Below, piece after piece: positions 18,689 to 28,270 of a stretch of DNA of 41,157 bases (its first letter is position 1; each line of letters opens with the position of its first letter). The translations under genes and the position numbers were made by a program. Under the pieces are notes generated by a model. That model was given only the letters and a program-made list of their open reading frames with translations. It was not told the origin of the DNA and ran no database searches. This DNA is from Acetobacteraceae bacterium (GTDB lineage: Bacteria; Pseudomonadota; Alphaproteobacteria; Acetobacterales; Acetobacteraceae), in contig SHWL01000021.1 in the NCBI GenBank assembly GCA_009693865.1, positions 1 to 41,157 on the forward strand. Reading direction: 5' to 3'.

Positions 18689-20123
18689 CTTCCTCCGGCG
18701 CGAACCGGAGACCCAGCTTGGTTCGCCGCCACAACACATCCTCGGCCGTGCGCGCCCATTCCTGACGCTTGAGCCAGTCGACTTCCCGCTCGGTCAAATC
18801 GGCACCGAAGACCCCGCCAAGGTCCGCCATCGACCCCGCGTCGCCCAACACCGCCGGGGCACACGTGCCGTAGGCTTGAGCCAGGCGGGCTGCCATCGCG
18901 GCTGGCAGAAAGGGATACCGGCGGACCAGGCCATCGCGTAACGCCGGGAGCCCATCCCGGGGAAAGTCGCCGCCAGGCAGATGAGCATTCGCTGTCCAGC
19001 GTGAGGCCATACCGGGAAACAGCGGCGCCAACCGGTCCATCGCGGCCTCCGCGAGGCGGCGGAATGTCGTGAGTTTGCCCCCGAAGACACTTAACACCGG
19101 CGGTGTCCCGGTTAGTTCCAGCACATAGTCCCGCGTCGCTTCCTGTGCCGCGGTGGCACCGTCATCTCGCAACGGCCGAACCCCGGTATAAGTCCAGACA
19201 ACATCCGCTGGCGCGACCGGGTGGCGAAACCATGCACTGACCGCCCGGCACAAATATTCGATTTCACCGGCGGAAATTGTCGCCTCGGCGGGATCGCCCT
19301 CATAATCCTCATCCGTTGTACCGATCAGGGTAAAGTTGGTTTGATAGGGAATCGCGAAACAAACCCGGCCATCATGATTTTGGAGGATATAAGGCCGGTC
19401 ATGCGCGAACAGGCGCTTCACGACGATGTGGCTGCCTTTCACCAGACGGATGCGCACCGGATCGGTCTGCCCCACGACATCGGACAACACCCGAGATACA
19501 TATGGACCGGCGGCGTTGACCAGAACCCGCGCGCGTTCCTCGGCACCCCCGGACAATCGTAGCGCCCAGAGCCCATCCTCCGCCCGAGCTGTCTCGCAAC
19601 GCGTACGCGGCCGGATGTCGGCGCCATGATCGGCGGCATCGCGCACGGTCAATACCACCAGGCGGGCGTCGTCGGCCCAACAATCCGAGTATTCGAAGCC
19701 GCGCGCGATATTGTCCTGAAGCGGCTCCCCGGCTGGATCGATACGAAAATTCAGAGTCCGCGTTGGCGGCAGGATACGCCGCCCGCCGATGTGATCGTAA
19801 AGAAACAAGCCAGACCGCAGCATCCACCAGGGTCGCCCACCCACCCGGTACGGCAGCACGAAACGCAAGGGATGAATGATATCCGGGGCCGCGCGCAACA
19901 GAACCTCGCGTTCGGTCAACGACTCCCGCACCAAGCGAAATTCGCGATATTCAAGATACCGCAAACCGCCATGGATCAGCTTTGTGGAGGCGGAGGAGGT
20001 CGCGCTGGCGAGATCCCCCTGCTCCATAAGCAGAACCGACAATCCCCGTCCCGCCGCGTCCCTCGCGATCCCCGCACCGTTGATTCCGCCCCCAACGATC
20101 GCGAGGTCGAAGACCTGGCTCAC
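18651..20123 (-). CDS. glpD: glycerol-3-phosphate dehydrogenase, FAD-dependent
   Basis: A 490-residue flavoprotein that oxidises sn-glycerol 3-phosphate to dihydroxyacetone phosphate and feeds electrons to quinone at the inner membrane. The FAD fingerprint IVGGGINGAGIARDAAGRG is at 9-27, followed by the family signature STKLIHGGLRYLEYREF. Other conserved pieces are YTGVRPLRDDG and VFGGKLTTFRRLAE. The C-terminal GlpD cap domain is present. GTG 20123 overlaps the stop of the CBS-BON gene as GTGA, so the two are coupled. Its 3' end overlaps the convergent GNAT gene by 38 bp. No glycerol kinase or facilitator gene is nearby. Confidence 0.94.
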   Translation of the reverse strand: MSQVFDLAIVGGGINGAGIARDAAGRGLSVLLMEQGDLASATSSASTKLIHGGLRYLEYREFRLVRESLTEREVLLRAAPDIIHPLRFVLPYRVGGRPWWMLRSGLFLYDHIGGRRILPPTRTLNFRIDPAGEPLQDNIARGFEYSDCWADDARLVVLTVRDAADHGADIRPRTRCETARAEDGLWALRLSGGAEERARVLVNAAGPYVSRVLSDVVGQTDPVRIRLVKGSHIVVKRLFAHDRPYILQNHDGRVCFAIPYQTNFTLIGTTDEDYEGDPAEATISAGEIEYLCRAVSAWFRHPVAPADVVWTYTGVRPLRDDGATAAQEATRDYVLELTGTPPVLSVFGGKLTTFRRLAEAAMDRLAPLFPGMASRWTANAHLPGGDFPRDGLPALRDGLVRRYPFLPAAMAARLAQAYGTCAPAVLGDAGSMADLGGVFGADLTEREVDWLKRQEWARTAEDVLWRRTKLGLRFAPEEVNVLERSFAGSS

Positions 20124-20842
20124 GGATGATCGTCAGGCGACTCGATCACGGTACCGGAATAGGGCTCGATGTAAACCAGGTGATCGTGGACTTCTTTCAC
20201 CCCGTTGACGTTTTCAGCCACCACGCAGATGGCGCGGCGCTCGTCGGGGTTCGTGATCGTGCCCCAAACGTCGACAGCACCGTTCGCGACGGTCACGTTC
20301 AATGTCGTCATCGGCGCCCATGGTGCCGCTTCCAGTGCCGAGAGGATCGCGGCACGGATGGCCCGGTCATCGGTCTGCCTTGCCTGAGGTTTCGCGTCCC
20401 GCACATGGCTCAGCAATGCGCGCAACAGATCCGATCGCGCGACGACTCCGGTCATGTGGCCGTTCTCGATTACCGCGACGCGTTTGATGCGGTGCTTTTC
20501 CATCGTCTCCACGACCTCTTTCAACGGCGCATCGGCGCCGACGGTGATCACATCGGGAGTCATGACGTCGCTGACGCGCCTGCCATGAGCATGGGTAAAA
20601 TCCAGCGCCTGACGGCCCGGGGAGACCAGAACGCGCAACCACCAGGGCCGATGCCGCTGAGTGCCAATCTCGTCGCGGCGCAGCAGGTCGCCCTCGGTCA
20701 CGACGCCCACCAGCACGCCTTTGGCGTCGACGACGAACAGGCCGGAGATCCCGTGCCGCAGCATCAGGTTCGCGGCTTGCTCAACCGTCTCATCGGGTTT
20801 CACCGCCAGAACGTTACGGGTCATGACATCGGAAACGATCAT
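20120..20842 (-). CDS. CBS domain pair with C-terminal BON domain
   Basis: A 240-residue protein. Residues 1-65 (VSDVMTRNVLAVKPDETVEQAA ... GVVTEGDLLRRDE) and about 90-148 (VSDVMTPDVITVGADAPLKEVVE ... GVVARSDLLRALL) are CBS repeats, which bind adenosyl ligands such as AMP, ATP or SAM. About 157-230 is a BON domain (AILSALEAAPWAP ... NVTVANGAVDVWGTITNPDERRA), a fold often linked to membrane or phospholipid contact. Such CBS-BON proteins are widespread in alphaproteobacteria and of unproven function. It sits between the M20 peptidase (23 nt upstream) and glpD (4-nt overlap), suggesting ligand-sensing control linked to these genes. Confidence 0.9.
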   Translation of the reverse strand: MIVSDVMTRNVLAVKPDETVEQAANLMLRHGISGLFVVDAKGVLVGVVTEGDLLRRDEIGTQRHRPWWLRVLVSPGRQALDFTHAHGRRVSDVMTPDVITVGADAPLKEVVETMEKHRIKRVAVIENGHMTGVVARSDLLRALLSHVRDAKPQARQTDDRAIRAAILSALEAAPWAPMTTLNVTVANGAVDVWGTITNPDERRAICVVAENVNGVKEVHDHLVYIEPYSGTVIESPDDHP

Positions 20843-20865
20843 CGCGCTTTACCTTCCTTTGGCCA

Positions 20866-22272
20866 TCAGCCCGCCGCGAATTTCGCAAGCAGGCGCACAT
20901 GGGACCGGATCCCGTGATGAAAGCAACGCTGCTCAAACTTTTCGTTCGGACTGTGTATCTGGTCGTCATCCAGACCGAACCCCATCAACAGCGTGTCGAT
21001 CCCCAACACCTTCTTCAGTGACACCACGACCGGAATTGACCCACCACTGCCCATCAGCACCGCGGGCTTCCCGTACTCCTCACTCAGCGCCGCCTGGGCT
21101 GCACGTACCCAAACCGAGTCGGCGTTGACCTCGACACCCGGCGAGCCGTGGCCGCCCTCGAATTCCGCTGTCGCGCCTTCGGGCAAACGGTCCGAGACGA
21201 ACGTCTTGAACTGCGCCATGACCTCGTCGGGATCCTGGCCGGACACAAGCCGGAACGTGATTTTCGCGGAGGCTTCGGCGGCGATCACTGTTTTGGCCCC
21301 CTGGCCGGTATAACCGCCCCATATGCCGTTGATGTCGGCTGTCGGCCGCGCCCAGAGGCGCTCCAACGCGGAATACCCGCGCTCGCCAACCGGAGCCGAC
21401 AAGCCGATATCGTCCAGAAACGCGGCCTCGCTGAAGCCCAACTGGTCCCACTGCGCGCGTTGCGCGTTGCCGATCGGTTTGACCTTGTCATAGAAGCCCG
21501 GAAGTTGGATGCGGCCGTTCTCGTCGTGCAAATCGCCCAAAATCCGGGTCAGCGCATTGATCGAGTTCAATGCGGAGCCGCCATACAGCCCCGAGTGCAG
21601 GTCCCGCTTCGCCGCTTTCACGGTCAGTTGGACGTAGGTCAGGCCCCGCAAACTGGTGGTCAGCGCCGGGGTATCGACGTCCCACATATTGGTGTCGCTG
21701 ATCAGCGCGACGTCGGATTTCAGTTCGGCTTTATTGGCTTTCAGGAAGGGTTCCAGGTTCTTGGAGCCGACTTCTTCCTCACCCTCGATCACCACCGTGA
21801 GTTTCGCGGGAATGCCGCCGCCCGCGTCGTGCCAGGCGCGCAGAGCTTCCAGAAACATCGCCACCTGGCCTTTGTCGTCCACCGCGCCGCGGGCGACGAA
21901 ACGCTTGCCGCGTGGGCCGTCGACCAGTTGGGGTTCGAACGGCGGGCTCGTCCAGAGGTTCAGAGGATCGGGCGGCTGCACGTCGTAATGTCCGTAGAAC
22001 AGGATATGCGGGCCCTTGTAGTCCGCCGGTCCGTCCAGGTGTCCGAGCACGACCGGATGACCCGGTGTGGGGCGGATTTCGGTGCGAAAGCCCAGGGAAG
22101 TAAGGCGGTCATGCACCCAGGTGGCGGCCCGGAGGCAATCGGCGCGGTGGGCCTCCTGGGCACTGATCGAGGGGATGCTCAGCAATTGGAACAGTGTCTC
22201 CCGCGATCGATCCAGGCGGGCGTCAACGTGGCGCAGGACGGTATCGATGGTCTCGGGCGATGGGGCGGACAT
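20866..22272 (-). CDS. M20 family metallopeptidase (dipeptidase)
   Basis: A 468-residue zinc-dependent M20 peptidase. FYGHYDVQP (H95, D97), GAVDDKGQ (D132), EGEEEVGS (catalytic and metal glutamates near 165-167) and ISDTNMWD (D193) form the di-zinc site. The lid domain (SLRGLTYVQLTVKAAKRDLHSGLYGG) is of the type found in the carnosinase/Xaa-dipeptidase subgroup, and the last metal His is in HSPNEKFE. ATG 22272 follows CTGGAGAG; an upstream ATG at 22353 would add 27 residues without family support. It is the first gene of the leftward M20, CBS-BON, glpD operon. No signal peptide, hence probably cytoplasmic. Confidence 0.92.
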   Translation of the reverse strand: MSAPSPETIDTVLRHVDARLDRSRETLFQLLSIPSISAQEAHRADCLRAATWVHDRLTSLGFRTEIRPTPGHPVVLGHLDGPADYKGPHILFYGHYDVQPPDPLNLWTSPPFEPQLVDGPRGKRFVARGAVDDKGQVAMFLEALRAWHDAGGGIPAKLTVVIEGEEEVGSKNLEPFLKANKAELKSDVALISDTNMWDVDTPALTTSLRGLTYVQLTVKAAKRDLHSGLYGGSALNSINALTRILGDLHDENGRIQLPGFYDKVKPIGNAQRAQWDQLGFSEAAFLDDIGLSAPVGERGYSALERLWARPTADINGIWGGYTGQGAKTVIAAEASAKITFRLVSGQDPDEVMAQFKTFVSDRLPEGATAEFEGGHGSPGVEVNADSVWVRAAQAALSEEYGKPAVLMGSGGSIPVVVSLKKVLGIDTLLMGFGLDDDQIHSPNEKFEQRCFHHGIRSHVRLLAKFAAG

Positions 22273-22493
22273 CCTGGGTCTCTCCAGCGGAAGCGTTTTC
22301 GTCCGGACAGCATGGCGGAATCCGGCACGGCGCACCACAGGATGATGCTTCACGGAGGGGGCGACCGAGCTTTTCCGTCGCGTCCTGGGCTGACGCGGCC
22401 AGCTCGCTGACCGAGACGCGCGTCCCAGCCTACGCAGCCGAAATCCGGCAGGGTGTGCCTGAGCCGGCGCCAGCGCGACGATACCGAGTGTCG

Positions 22494-22793
22494 TCAGACC
22501 AGTTCGAGACGCACCTTACGGCCAACGATCTCAGCCGCCCGTTGCAAAGTCAGCAATGTGACATTGCCGTCCCTTGGGTCCAGCAAGCGGCTGATCTGGC
22601 TGCGGCTGGTTCCCATGCGCTCCGCCAGCCCTTTGCGGGTAAGCTTTTGTGCCTTCATCGCTTCCTCGATCTGCCAGGCCAGCACTTCCTTTATCGCGAC
22701 AGCCTGAAACGTTTCGCGCGTTCCCTCGGTGTCGAGGAAATTGTCGAGGGATGTGAACCCCTTTGTATCGCGCGGTTCTTTGGTCACAGTCAT
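22494..22793 (-). CDS. HigA-type antitoxin, XRE helix-turn-helix
   Basis: A 99-residue protein whose C-terminal half is an XRE-type helix-turn-helix (KLTRKGLAERMGTSRSQISRLLDP, then LLTLQRAAEIVGRKVRLELV). This arrangement matches antitoxins paired with phage-derived Gp49-like/HigB toxins. ATG 22793 has TAGGAG directly upstream, overlapping the end of the toxin gene 9 nt away, so they form one leftward operon with toxin first. It should bind the toxin and repress the operon. The antitoxin frame is intact although the toxin is not. Confidence 0.88.
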   Translation of the reverse strand: MTVTKEPRDTKGFTSLDNFLDTEGTRETFQAVAIKEVLAWQIEEAMKAQKLTRKGLAERMGTSRSQISRLLDPRDGNVTLLTLQRAAEIVGRKVRLELV

Positions 22794-22802
22794 AACAATC
22801 TC

Positions 22803-23154
22803 CTATCGCTCGAACTCGCGCTTTCGCTTGCGAGCCAGGTTGATATCGTCGTCCGGCGTCGCCCGCGTCTTCTTGATTAACCCGTGCAACACAAATCCGG
22901 CCTTCAACCAAACAAAACATCAGGCGCGCGATCCGGTTTCCCGGTAAGCTGCTTCGGACTTCCCAAAGCCCGTCTCCCATTGGCCGGCAAAGCGGCATGC
23001 CCACCGGCCAACGAAACTGAACACGCATGAGGTCCTGCCCAATGATCGCCCGCTCCTCGCTGGCGAGGCCCTTGAGCCAGTCCAGTGCCACATCCCCTCC
23101 CGCCGGCGTCCGGTAGAATATCACCGGCGTCTTGCGAAGGTTCTCGGGAGCCAT
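22803..23154 (-). pseudogene. HigB/Gp49-like toxin, frameshifted
   Basis: The family begins like APENLRKTPVIFYRTPAGG and continues DVALDWLKGLASEERAIIG, then MPLCRPMGDGLWEVRSSLPG and RIARLMFCLVEGR, all in one frame from ATG 23154 (with GGAAGG just upstream). At about 22893-22902 the match jumps to another frame, which reads FVLHGLIKKTRATPDDD and INLARKRKREFER before a stop at 22803, exactly the family's C terminus. One extra base near the CCGG restores a 116-residue toxin. Members are RelE-fold mRNA interferases. It may be a real loss of function, a sequencing error or, less likely, recoding. The unshifted frame runs on into the antitoxin gene. Confidence 0.85.
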
Positions 23155-23173
23155 TCGGCCTTCCGTGCTCATG

Positions 23174-23185
23174 ATGTACATTATA
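23174..23185 (-). promoter_or_regulatory. candidate promoter of the toxin-antitoxin operon
   Basis: On the minus strand a perfect -10 hexamer TATAAT occupies 23180-23185, partly overlapping the 8-bp palindrome ATGTACAT (23174-23181), which could be a repressor half-site pair. Transcription from it would start near 23173, leaving a leader of about 20 nt with the GGAAGG site before ATG 23154. No good -35 is found at 16-18 bp (TTGACG is only 11 bp away), so strength is uncertain. Confidence 0.45.
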
Positions 23186-23496
23186 TTGTCCCTGTCCGTC
23201 AACAGCATTATTCCCGCCGCCACGAGGAGCCATCCGAAGGCTCTCGCGCGGAGGTTGACATCCCGGCATGAACGTTCGGTTAATGCGCCGAAGCACCGTT
23301 TGGACCTGGCCAGCATGAATTCCGCGAACGCGGGTCATGAGAAAATTCCGTTCCGGCCATACTCCGGCGTATGATCGGACGGTCGCGCCAGGTTGCCGCG
23401 CCACAATGCTTCAAACCGCATAAGCTTCGGATTCTTCGCTGTCCTTCGCCGACGGATCGATGGCAGATTTTCGAAATCGACCAAGGGACAAACGCC

Positions 23497-26400
23497 ATGG
23501 ACATGGTCCTCGACCGCAACGCCATAACGCTGGCATCGCGCTTCGCCGACCTCGATCAGCCGGTGCTGCTGACCGGCATTCAGGCCTTGCTGCGCCTGCT
23601 GCTGGAGCAAAAGCGTCTGGACCAACAGGCTGGCCTGAAAACCGCGGGCTTCGTGTCCGGCTACCGCGGCTCGCCTCTGGGCGCCCTGGACCGCGAGTTG
23701 TGGCTTCAGAAAAAACTGATGTCCGCGCATGACATCCGCTTCGAGCCCGGTGTCAACGAGGACCTCGCCGCCACCATGATCCTGGGCACGCAGGAACTGG
23801 ACGCTTTCCCGGGCAAGAAATTCGATGGCGTGTTCGGGATGTGGTACGGCAAAGGACCAGGAGTGGATCGCGCGGGTGACGCGTTCCATTGCGCCAACAT
23901 GGCCGGGACGCACCCGCACGGAGGCGTCCTGGCGGTCTCGGGCGACGACCACGGCGCGCATTCTTCGACCTACCCGCACCAGACCGAATATGTGTTCCAG
24001 AACGTGTTCATGCCGGTTCTCAACCCGGCGTCGGTGCAGGATGTTCTCGATCTGGGCCTCGCAGGTTGGGCCTTATCGCGTTACTCCGGGCTGTGGGTCG
24101 CAATGAAAACCACCGCTGAAACGATGGAGCAGGCCGCCACCGCCATCGTCCATTCCGCCAGCCAGTTCGTTGCTCCGGATTTCGCATTACCCGCGCACGG
24201 CCTCAGCCTCGATCACACGCTACGCTTCCCGGCCGAGCGCGCCGAACTCGAACGCCGCATGATCGAGGAACGCCTGCCGGCGGCCCTCGCGTGGGCTCGC
24301 GCGAACAAGCTGGACCGGCTGATACGCGGCTCGGCTGACGCGCCAATCGGCCTGATTACCGTGGGCAAGGCCCACGAGGACACACTCCACGCTCTGAAAC
24401 GCATGGGTCTCGATCGCCACCCGCAACTGTCGATTTACAAAATCGTCATGACCTGGCCGTTGGAAACCGAGAGCCTGAAAGAATTCGCCCGCGGCAAACG
24501 TTTCCTTCTGGTAATCGAGGAAAAGCGCGGCTTCGTCGAATCCCAGATTCGCGATGCGCTTTACCACTTACCCGCTGACGAGCGACCGGAGATCAGCGGC
24601 AAAACCACCCCGCGCGGGGAGCCTTTGCTGTCGTCTCTGATGGAATTATCCCCCGAAATCGTCGCCTCCGGCATGACCCGCTTTCTGGGCGCGGCGGGCT
24701 TGAACCTCCCCGATCCGCCCATGCCACCGGTGATCGAGCGGCCCGCCAGCCTGCTGAAACGCGTGCCCGCATTCTGCGCGGGATGCCCGCACGCGACGTC
24801 GACCAAACTACCCGAGGGCAGCTTCGCCAGCGCTGGCATTGGCTGCCACTTCATGGCGTTGGACGACGGCGACCAAACCCGGACCTTCACCCATATGGGC
24901 GGTGAGGGTGTACCGTTCGTCGGGCTGTCCACCTTCACCGAAGTCAAACACATGTTCGCCAACATTGGGGACGGCACTTATCAACACTCCGGGATCATGG
25001 CGATCCGCCAGGCCGCCGCGTCGGGCACCCGCATGACCTATAAACTGCTGGTCAACGACGCGGTCGCGATGACCGGCGGTCAACCCGTCGAGGGCGGGCC
25101 GACCGTCCCGATGCTCGCCGCGCAGATCGCCGCCGAGGGCATCAAGCGCATCGCCATCGTCGCCGATGAGGCGGAGCGGTTGCCCCCCGCCTCGGCTTTA
25201 CCGCCTGGCGTCACGACCCATATCCGCGCCGATCTGGACGCGGTGCAACGATCGTTGCGCGACTATGAGGGGCCGTCCGTTCTGATTTACGACCAGGTTT
25301 GCGCCACTGAGAAGCGCCGCCGCCGCAAGCGCGGAACGATGGCCCAGGCAGCGAAACATGTGATGATCAATGAGGCGGTGTGCGAGAATTGCGGCGATTG
25401 CTCGACCCAGTCGGGTTGCATCGCGATCGAACCGGTGGAAACGCCGCTTGGCCGGAAACGCCGCATCAATCAAAGCAGTTGCAATGTCGATCTGTCCTGC
25501 CTGAAGGGATTTTGCCCCAGCTTTGTCACGCTGCCCGGACCGCCTGTCGCACCGGCCGCCGATACAAGGTGGGAGACACGGGAAACGGAGCTGGCGGCTG
25601 GTCTGCCTGAACCGTCTGTGCCCCACCCGGACATCTGGCGCGGCCTGTTCGCGGGGATCGGCGGCGGCGGCATCGTCACGGCAGGCGCGATTCTGGCGAT
25701 GGCGGCGCACCTTGAAGGGTGGCACGTCAGAACACTGGACTTTACCGGACTCGCTCAGAAGAACGGGGCCGTCGTCGCGCATGTGCAAATCGCCGCCGAT
25801 CCGGATGCGCTCGATGTCGTGCGCATACCTCTGGGCACCGCGAATCTGATGCTGGCCGCCGATCTGGCGGTCGGATGCTCGGCGGGTGTGCTGGAACGGA
25901 ATGCGCGCGACGCGGTCGTGATCGGCAACCTGGACCTCGCCGCGACGGCCGCGTTCAAGCGCGATGCGCTGCTGTCGATCGACGCGGTCCTGCATCGCCG
26001 GACGATTGAAAAAGTCACCGGCGCGAAGGGTTCGGTTTGGTTGCATGGTGTGCAGTTGGCGGAGCGCCTATTTGGCAACACGCAGGCCATGAACACGTTG
26101 CTTCTCGGTATTGCGTGGCAGCGCGGTTTGGTCCCCGTCGGGCGGGACGCGATCCTGCGCTCCATCGAACTGAACCGCGCCGAGGTGGCGATTAACCAGC
26201 GGGCCTTTCTGTGGGGCCGCATCCTCGCCGCGAGACCGGAGTTGATGGCCGAAATTCTGGGCCATGCCGACCCGGTGCCGCTGGACCTTCCCGCGTTGAT
26301 CGATGCGCGCGCCGCGGCCTTGGTTGACTATCAATCGTCCGCCTATGCCGCACGGTTCCGGTCGGTCGTTCAGGAAATCCAGGCACGGGAAACGGCCGTA

Positions 26401-26916
26401 GCCGGCGCACCCGGGCGCCTGGCGCGCGCGGCGGCCGAGGGGTTGTTCCGGTTGATGGCCTACAAGGACGAGTACGAGGTCGCGCGGCTGCATTCGCTTG
26501 AAACATACGGGCGCGGGGCCGCATTCCATATGTCGCCCCCCGTGATCACGCGGGTGGACCATCGCACCGGACGACGGAACAAGATCGCAATCCCCGGCTG
26601 GATCGCATCCCCGCTGTTCCGCCTGTTACGGAAAGGCAAGGCCGTTCGTGGAACCGCGCTGGACCCGTTCGGTTACCAGGCCGAGCGGAAGGCGGAGCGT
26701 GCGTTGATCGAGCAATACATCGCGGATATGCGCACGGTACTCTTGGCTTTACGGGCTGACAAAATGGACACCGCGGTCGCGATCGCCTCGTTACCGGATA
26801 CGATAAGAGGGTACGGCCCGGTCAAGGATAACGCTCGCTCCAAAGCCGGCGCGCGCCGCGTGGAACTGCTGACGTCGCTAAGCGGTCCGGGCACAATGGC
26901 AATGGCGGCGGAATAA
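23497..26916 (+). CDS. indolepyruvate ferredoxin oxidoreductase, fused subunits
   Basis: A 1139-residue single-chain enzyme combining the iorA and iorB halves. It decarboxylates aryl- or branched-chain 2-oxo acids to acyl-CoA, passing electrons to ferredoxin. The order is a pyrimidine-binding domain (YRGSPLGALDRELW near 50), a thiamine-diphosphate domain (FCAGCPHATSTKLPEGS near 425, GIGCHFMALDDGD, GDGTYQHSG), an Fe-S segment with CENCGDC (C629, C632, C635) and later Cys residues in CNVDLSCLKGFCPSF, and a gamma-type domain from about 710 (AGIGGGGIVTAGAILAMAA). I chose ATG 23497 with AAGGGA at 23483-23488; the frame opens 42 residues earlier without family support. Monocistronic, convergent with a lactonase 12 nt away. 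Confidence 0.93.
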   Translation: MDMVLDRNAITLASRFADLDQPVLLTGIQALLRLLLEQKRLDQQAGLKTAGFVSGYRGSPLGALDRELWLQKKLMSAHDIRFEPGVNEDLAATMILGTQELDAFPGKKFDGVFGMWYGKGPGVDRAGDAFHCANMAGTHPHGGVLAVSGDDHGAHSSTYPHQTEYVFQNVFMPVLNPASVQDVLDLGLAGWALSRYSGLWVAMKTTAETMEQAATAIVHSASQFVAPDFALPAHGLSLDHTLRFPAERAELERRMIEERLPAALAWARANKLDRLIRGSADAPIGLITVGKAHEDTLHALKRMGLDRHPQLSIYKIVMTWPLETESLKEFARGKRFLLVIEEKRGFVESQIRDALYHLPADERPEISGKTTPRGEPLLSSLMELSPEIVASGMTRFLGAAGLNLPDPPMPPVIERPASLLKRVPAFCAGCPHATSTKLPEGSFASAGIGCHFMALDDGDQTRTFTHMGGEGVPFVGLSTFTEVKHMFANIGDGTYQHSGIMAIRQAAASGTRMTYKLLVNDAVAMTGGQPVEGGPTVPMLAAQIAAEGIKRIAIVADEAERLPPASALPPGVTTHIRADLDAVQRSLRDYEGPSVLIYDQVCATEKRRRRKRGTMAQAAKHVMINEAVCENCGDCSTQSGCIAIEPVETPLGRKRRINQSSCNVDLSCLKGFCPSFVTLPGPPVAPAADTRWETRETELAAGLPEPSVPHPDIWRGLFAGIGGGGIVTAGAILAMAAHLEGWHVRTLDFTGLAQKNGAVVAHVQIAADPDALDVVRIPLGTANLMLAADLAVGCSAGVLERNARDAVVIGNLDLAATAAFKRDALLSIDAVLHRRTIEKVTGAKGSVWLHGVQLAERLFGNTQAMNTLLLGIAWQRGLVPVGRDAILRSIELNRAEVAINQRAFLWGRILAARPELMAEILGHADPVPLDLPALIDARAAALVDYQSSAYAARFRSVVQEIQARETAVAGAPGRLARAAAEGLFRLMAYKDEYEVARLHSLETYGRGAAFHMSPPVITRVDHRTGRRNKIAIPGWIASPLFRLLRKGKAVRGTALDPFGYQAERKAERALIEQYIADMRTVLLALRADKMDTAVAIASLPDTIRGYGPVKDNARSKAGARRVELLTSLSGPGTMAMAAE

Positions 26917-26928
26917 ACCAACCTTCCG

Positions 26929-28095
26929 CTACGGCAACGTCACCATCCCCATCCACCACATCGACCGGCCACCGGTTTCGATGTCGTAGTGCCGCGCGAA
27001 GGTAAGCTTCCCGTCGCCGCCGATACGGAACAGACTCAGCCGTGTGGGGATCTCTGTCCCGTCCGCCAGCGGTAGCCCCATGATATGAGCGCAAACCATC
27101 AACTGTCCCGTGGGATCGATATGGAATGTCCGGCAGTGGATTCCCCGCGTATCCACGTGCTGAATCGGCGATGGCTTACCGCTGGACTCGTCAATCGCGA
27201 AGACCGCGATTGAGTTCTCACCGCCGGCGAAGACCTTCTTGCCGTCTTTATCGACCGCGCTGCTTGCCCGGTTGGCAACGTAAACGAACCGCCCATTCGG
27301 ATGCACATGAACCGTGCCCACGAGTTGATGGCCGCGGATATTGTCCGGTTCCAGCAGGGTGTTTTCCCGGAAGGCCGCCGTCGCCGCCAGCTTGCCGGAG
27401 TCATGGGTAAACATCTCGACGGCATTCTGACGTTCCAGCGACACGTAAATCCAGGGCTTCGAGGGGTGAAAATCGAGGTGGCGCGGCCCGAACCCGTATC
27501 CGCCGTTTGGGGCGATCGAGACCTCGTCGCACAGCACGCCGTTGTCGTTCCGGAACACTTTCAGCGCGCCCGGCTCCTCGGGTTTACCGCCAGCCGCGTC
27601 ATGACCTCGCGTAACGAGGATGATATGGCGGTTGTCCGGCATCGCCAGCACCTGATGCGGGAATATGCCGATATCGGAGCGCGCGGGTTGGGATACCTCG
27701 ACGCCCAGGGTCGCGTCTTCGTTAATTCGGTAAACTCTGAGATCGGGTGGGTTGTTGAAGGCAACCAGTACGTGGGCCGATGGGATATCCGTCGCCATGT
27801 GGATGGGCCGGTAAGGCAAGAGGATCGGCGCGCCGTGCGGGCTGAGCGCGCCCGACGAGGGGTCGATTCGAAAGGCGCTGACATGGTGGTTCGTACCGGG
27901 TTGCCCCATACCCGAGGCGCTGTCGCTACTGGCAACATACAGGAACTGACGCGATGCATGCGGCCACACATATTGCACGTTTGCCGGCATGCTGACGGTC
28001 GCGCGCCGCGTCAGTGCCGCAGCCTCAACGTCAAGATCGAAGTGGATCAGGTCGGCGCCGACGCTCGCATAGAGCACGGTGGTTTTTTCTGGCAT
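26929..28095 (-). CDS. beta-propeller lactonase family protein
   Basis: A 388-residue seven-bladed propeller of the YbhE/6-phosphogluconolactonase-like family. Repeating strands are visible: FLYVASSDSASG, HVLVAFNNPPDLRVYRINED, GYGFGPRHLDFHPSKPWIYVSLE, VHVHPNGRFVYVANRASS, FHIDPTGQLMVCAHI. ATG 28095 has GGGAGAAT upstream; the open frame continues further but that part lacks family features. No signal peptide. A lactonase activity is inferred only from fold; the substrate is unknown. Divergent from the decayed debranching gene, with 175 nt between them. Confidence 0.85.
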   Translation of the reverse strand: MPEKTTVLYASVGADLIHFDLDVEAAALTRRATVSMPANVQYVWPHASRQFLYVASSDSASGMGQPGTNHHVSAFRIDPSSGALSPHGAPILLPYRPIHMATDIPSAHVLVAFNNPPDLRVYRINEDATLGVEVSQPARSDIGIFPHQVLAMPDNRHIILVTRGHDAAGGKPEEPGALKVFRNDNGVLCDEVSIAPNGGYGFGPRHLDFHPSKPWIYVSLERQNAVEMFTHDSGKLAATAAFRENTLLEPDNIRGHQLVGTVHVHPNGRFVYVANRASSAVDKDGKKVFAGGENSIAVFAIDESSGKPSPIQHVDTRGIHCRTFHIDPTGQLMVCAHIMGLPLADGTEIPTRLSLFRIGGDGKLTFARHYDIETGGRSMWWMGMVTLP

Positions 28096-28270
28096 GACGA
28101 ATTCTCCCTCACAACGCGCGGCTCCCTGCCCCTGCCACAGGTGGCGTCGTTGTCTCCTCGGTAATCCGAACCCCGGCGGTAAACAATCGTGGTCGCGATG
28201 AACCAACTCTAGCCACCGGCGAAGGTACCTGGCCAGGGTCGCGGCCGCAATCAAGGGAGACGAGGCGCGC

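Noticed and set aside
23181-23208. TTGACG at 23197-23202 as the -35 of the toxin-antitoxin promoter
   Set aside because: It is only 11 bp from the TATAAT at 23180-23185, too close for a sigma-70 promoter.
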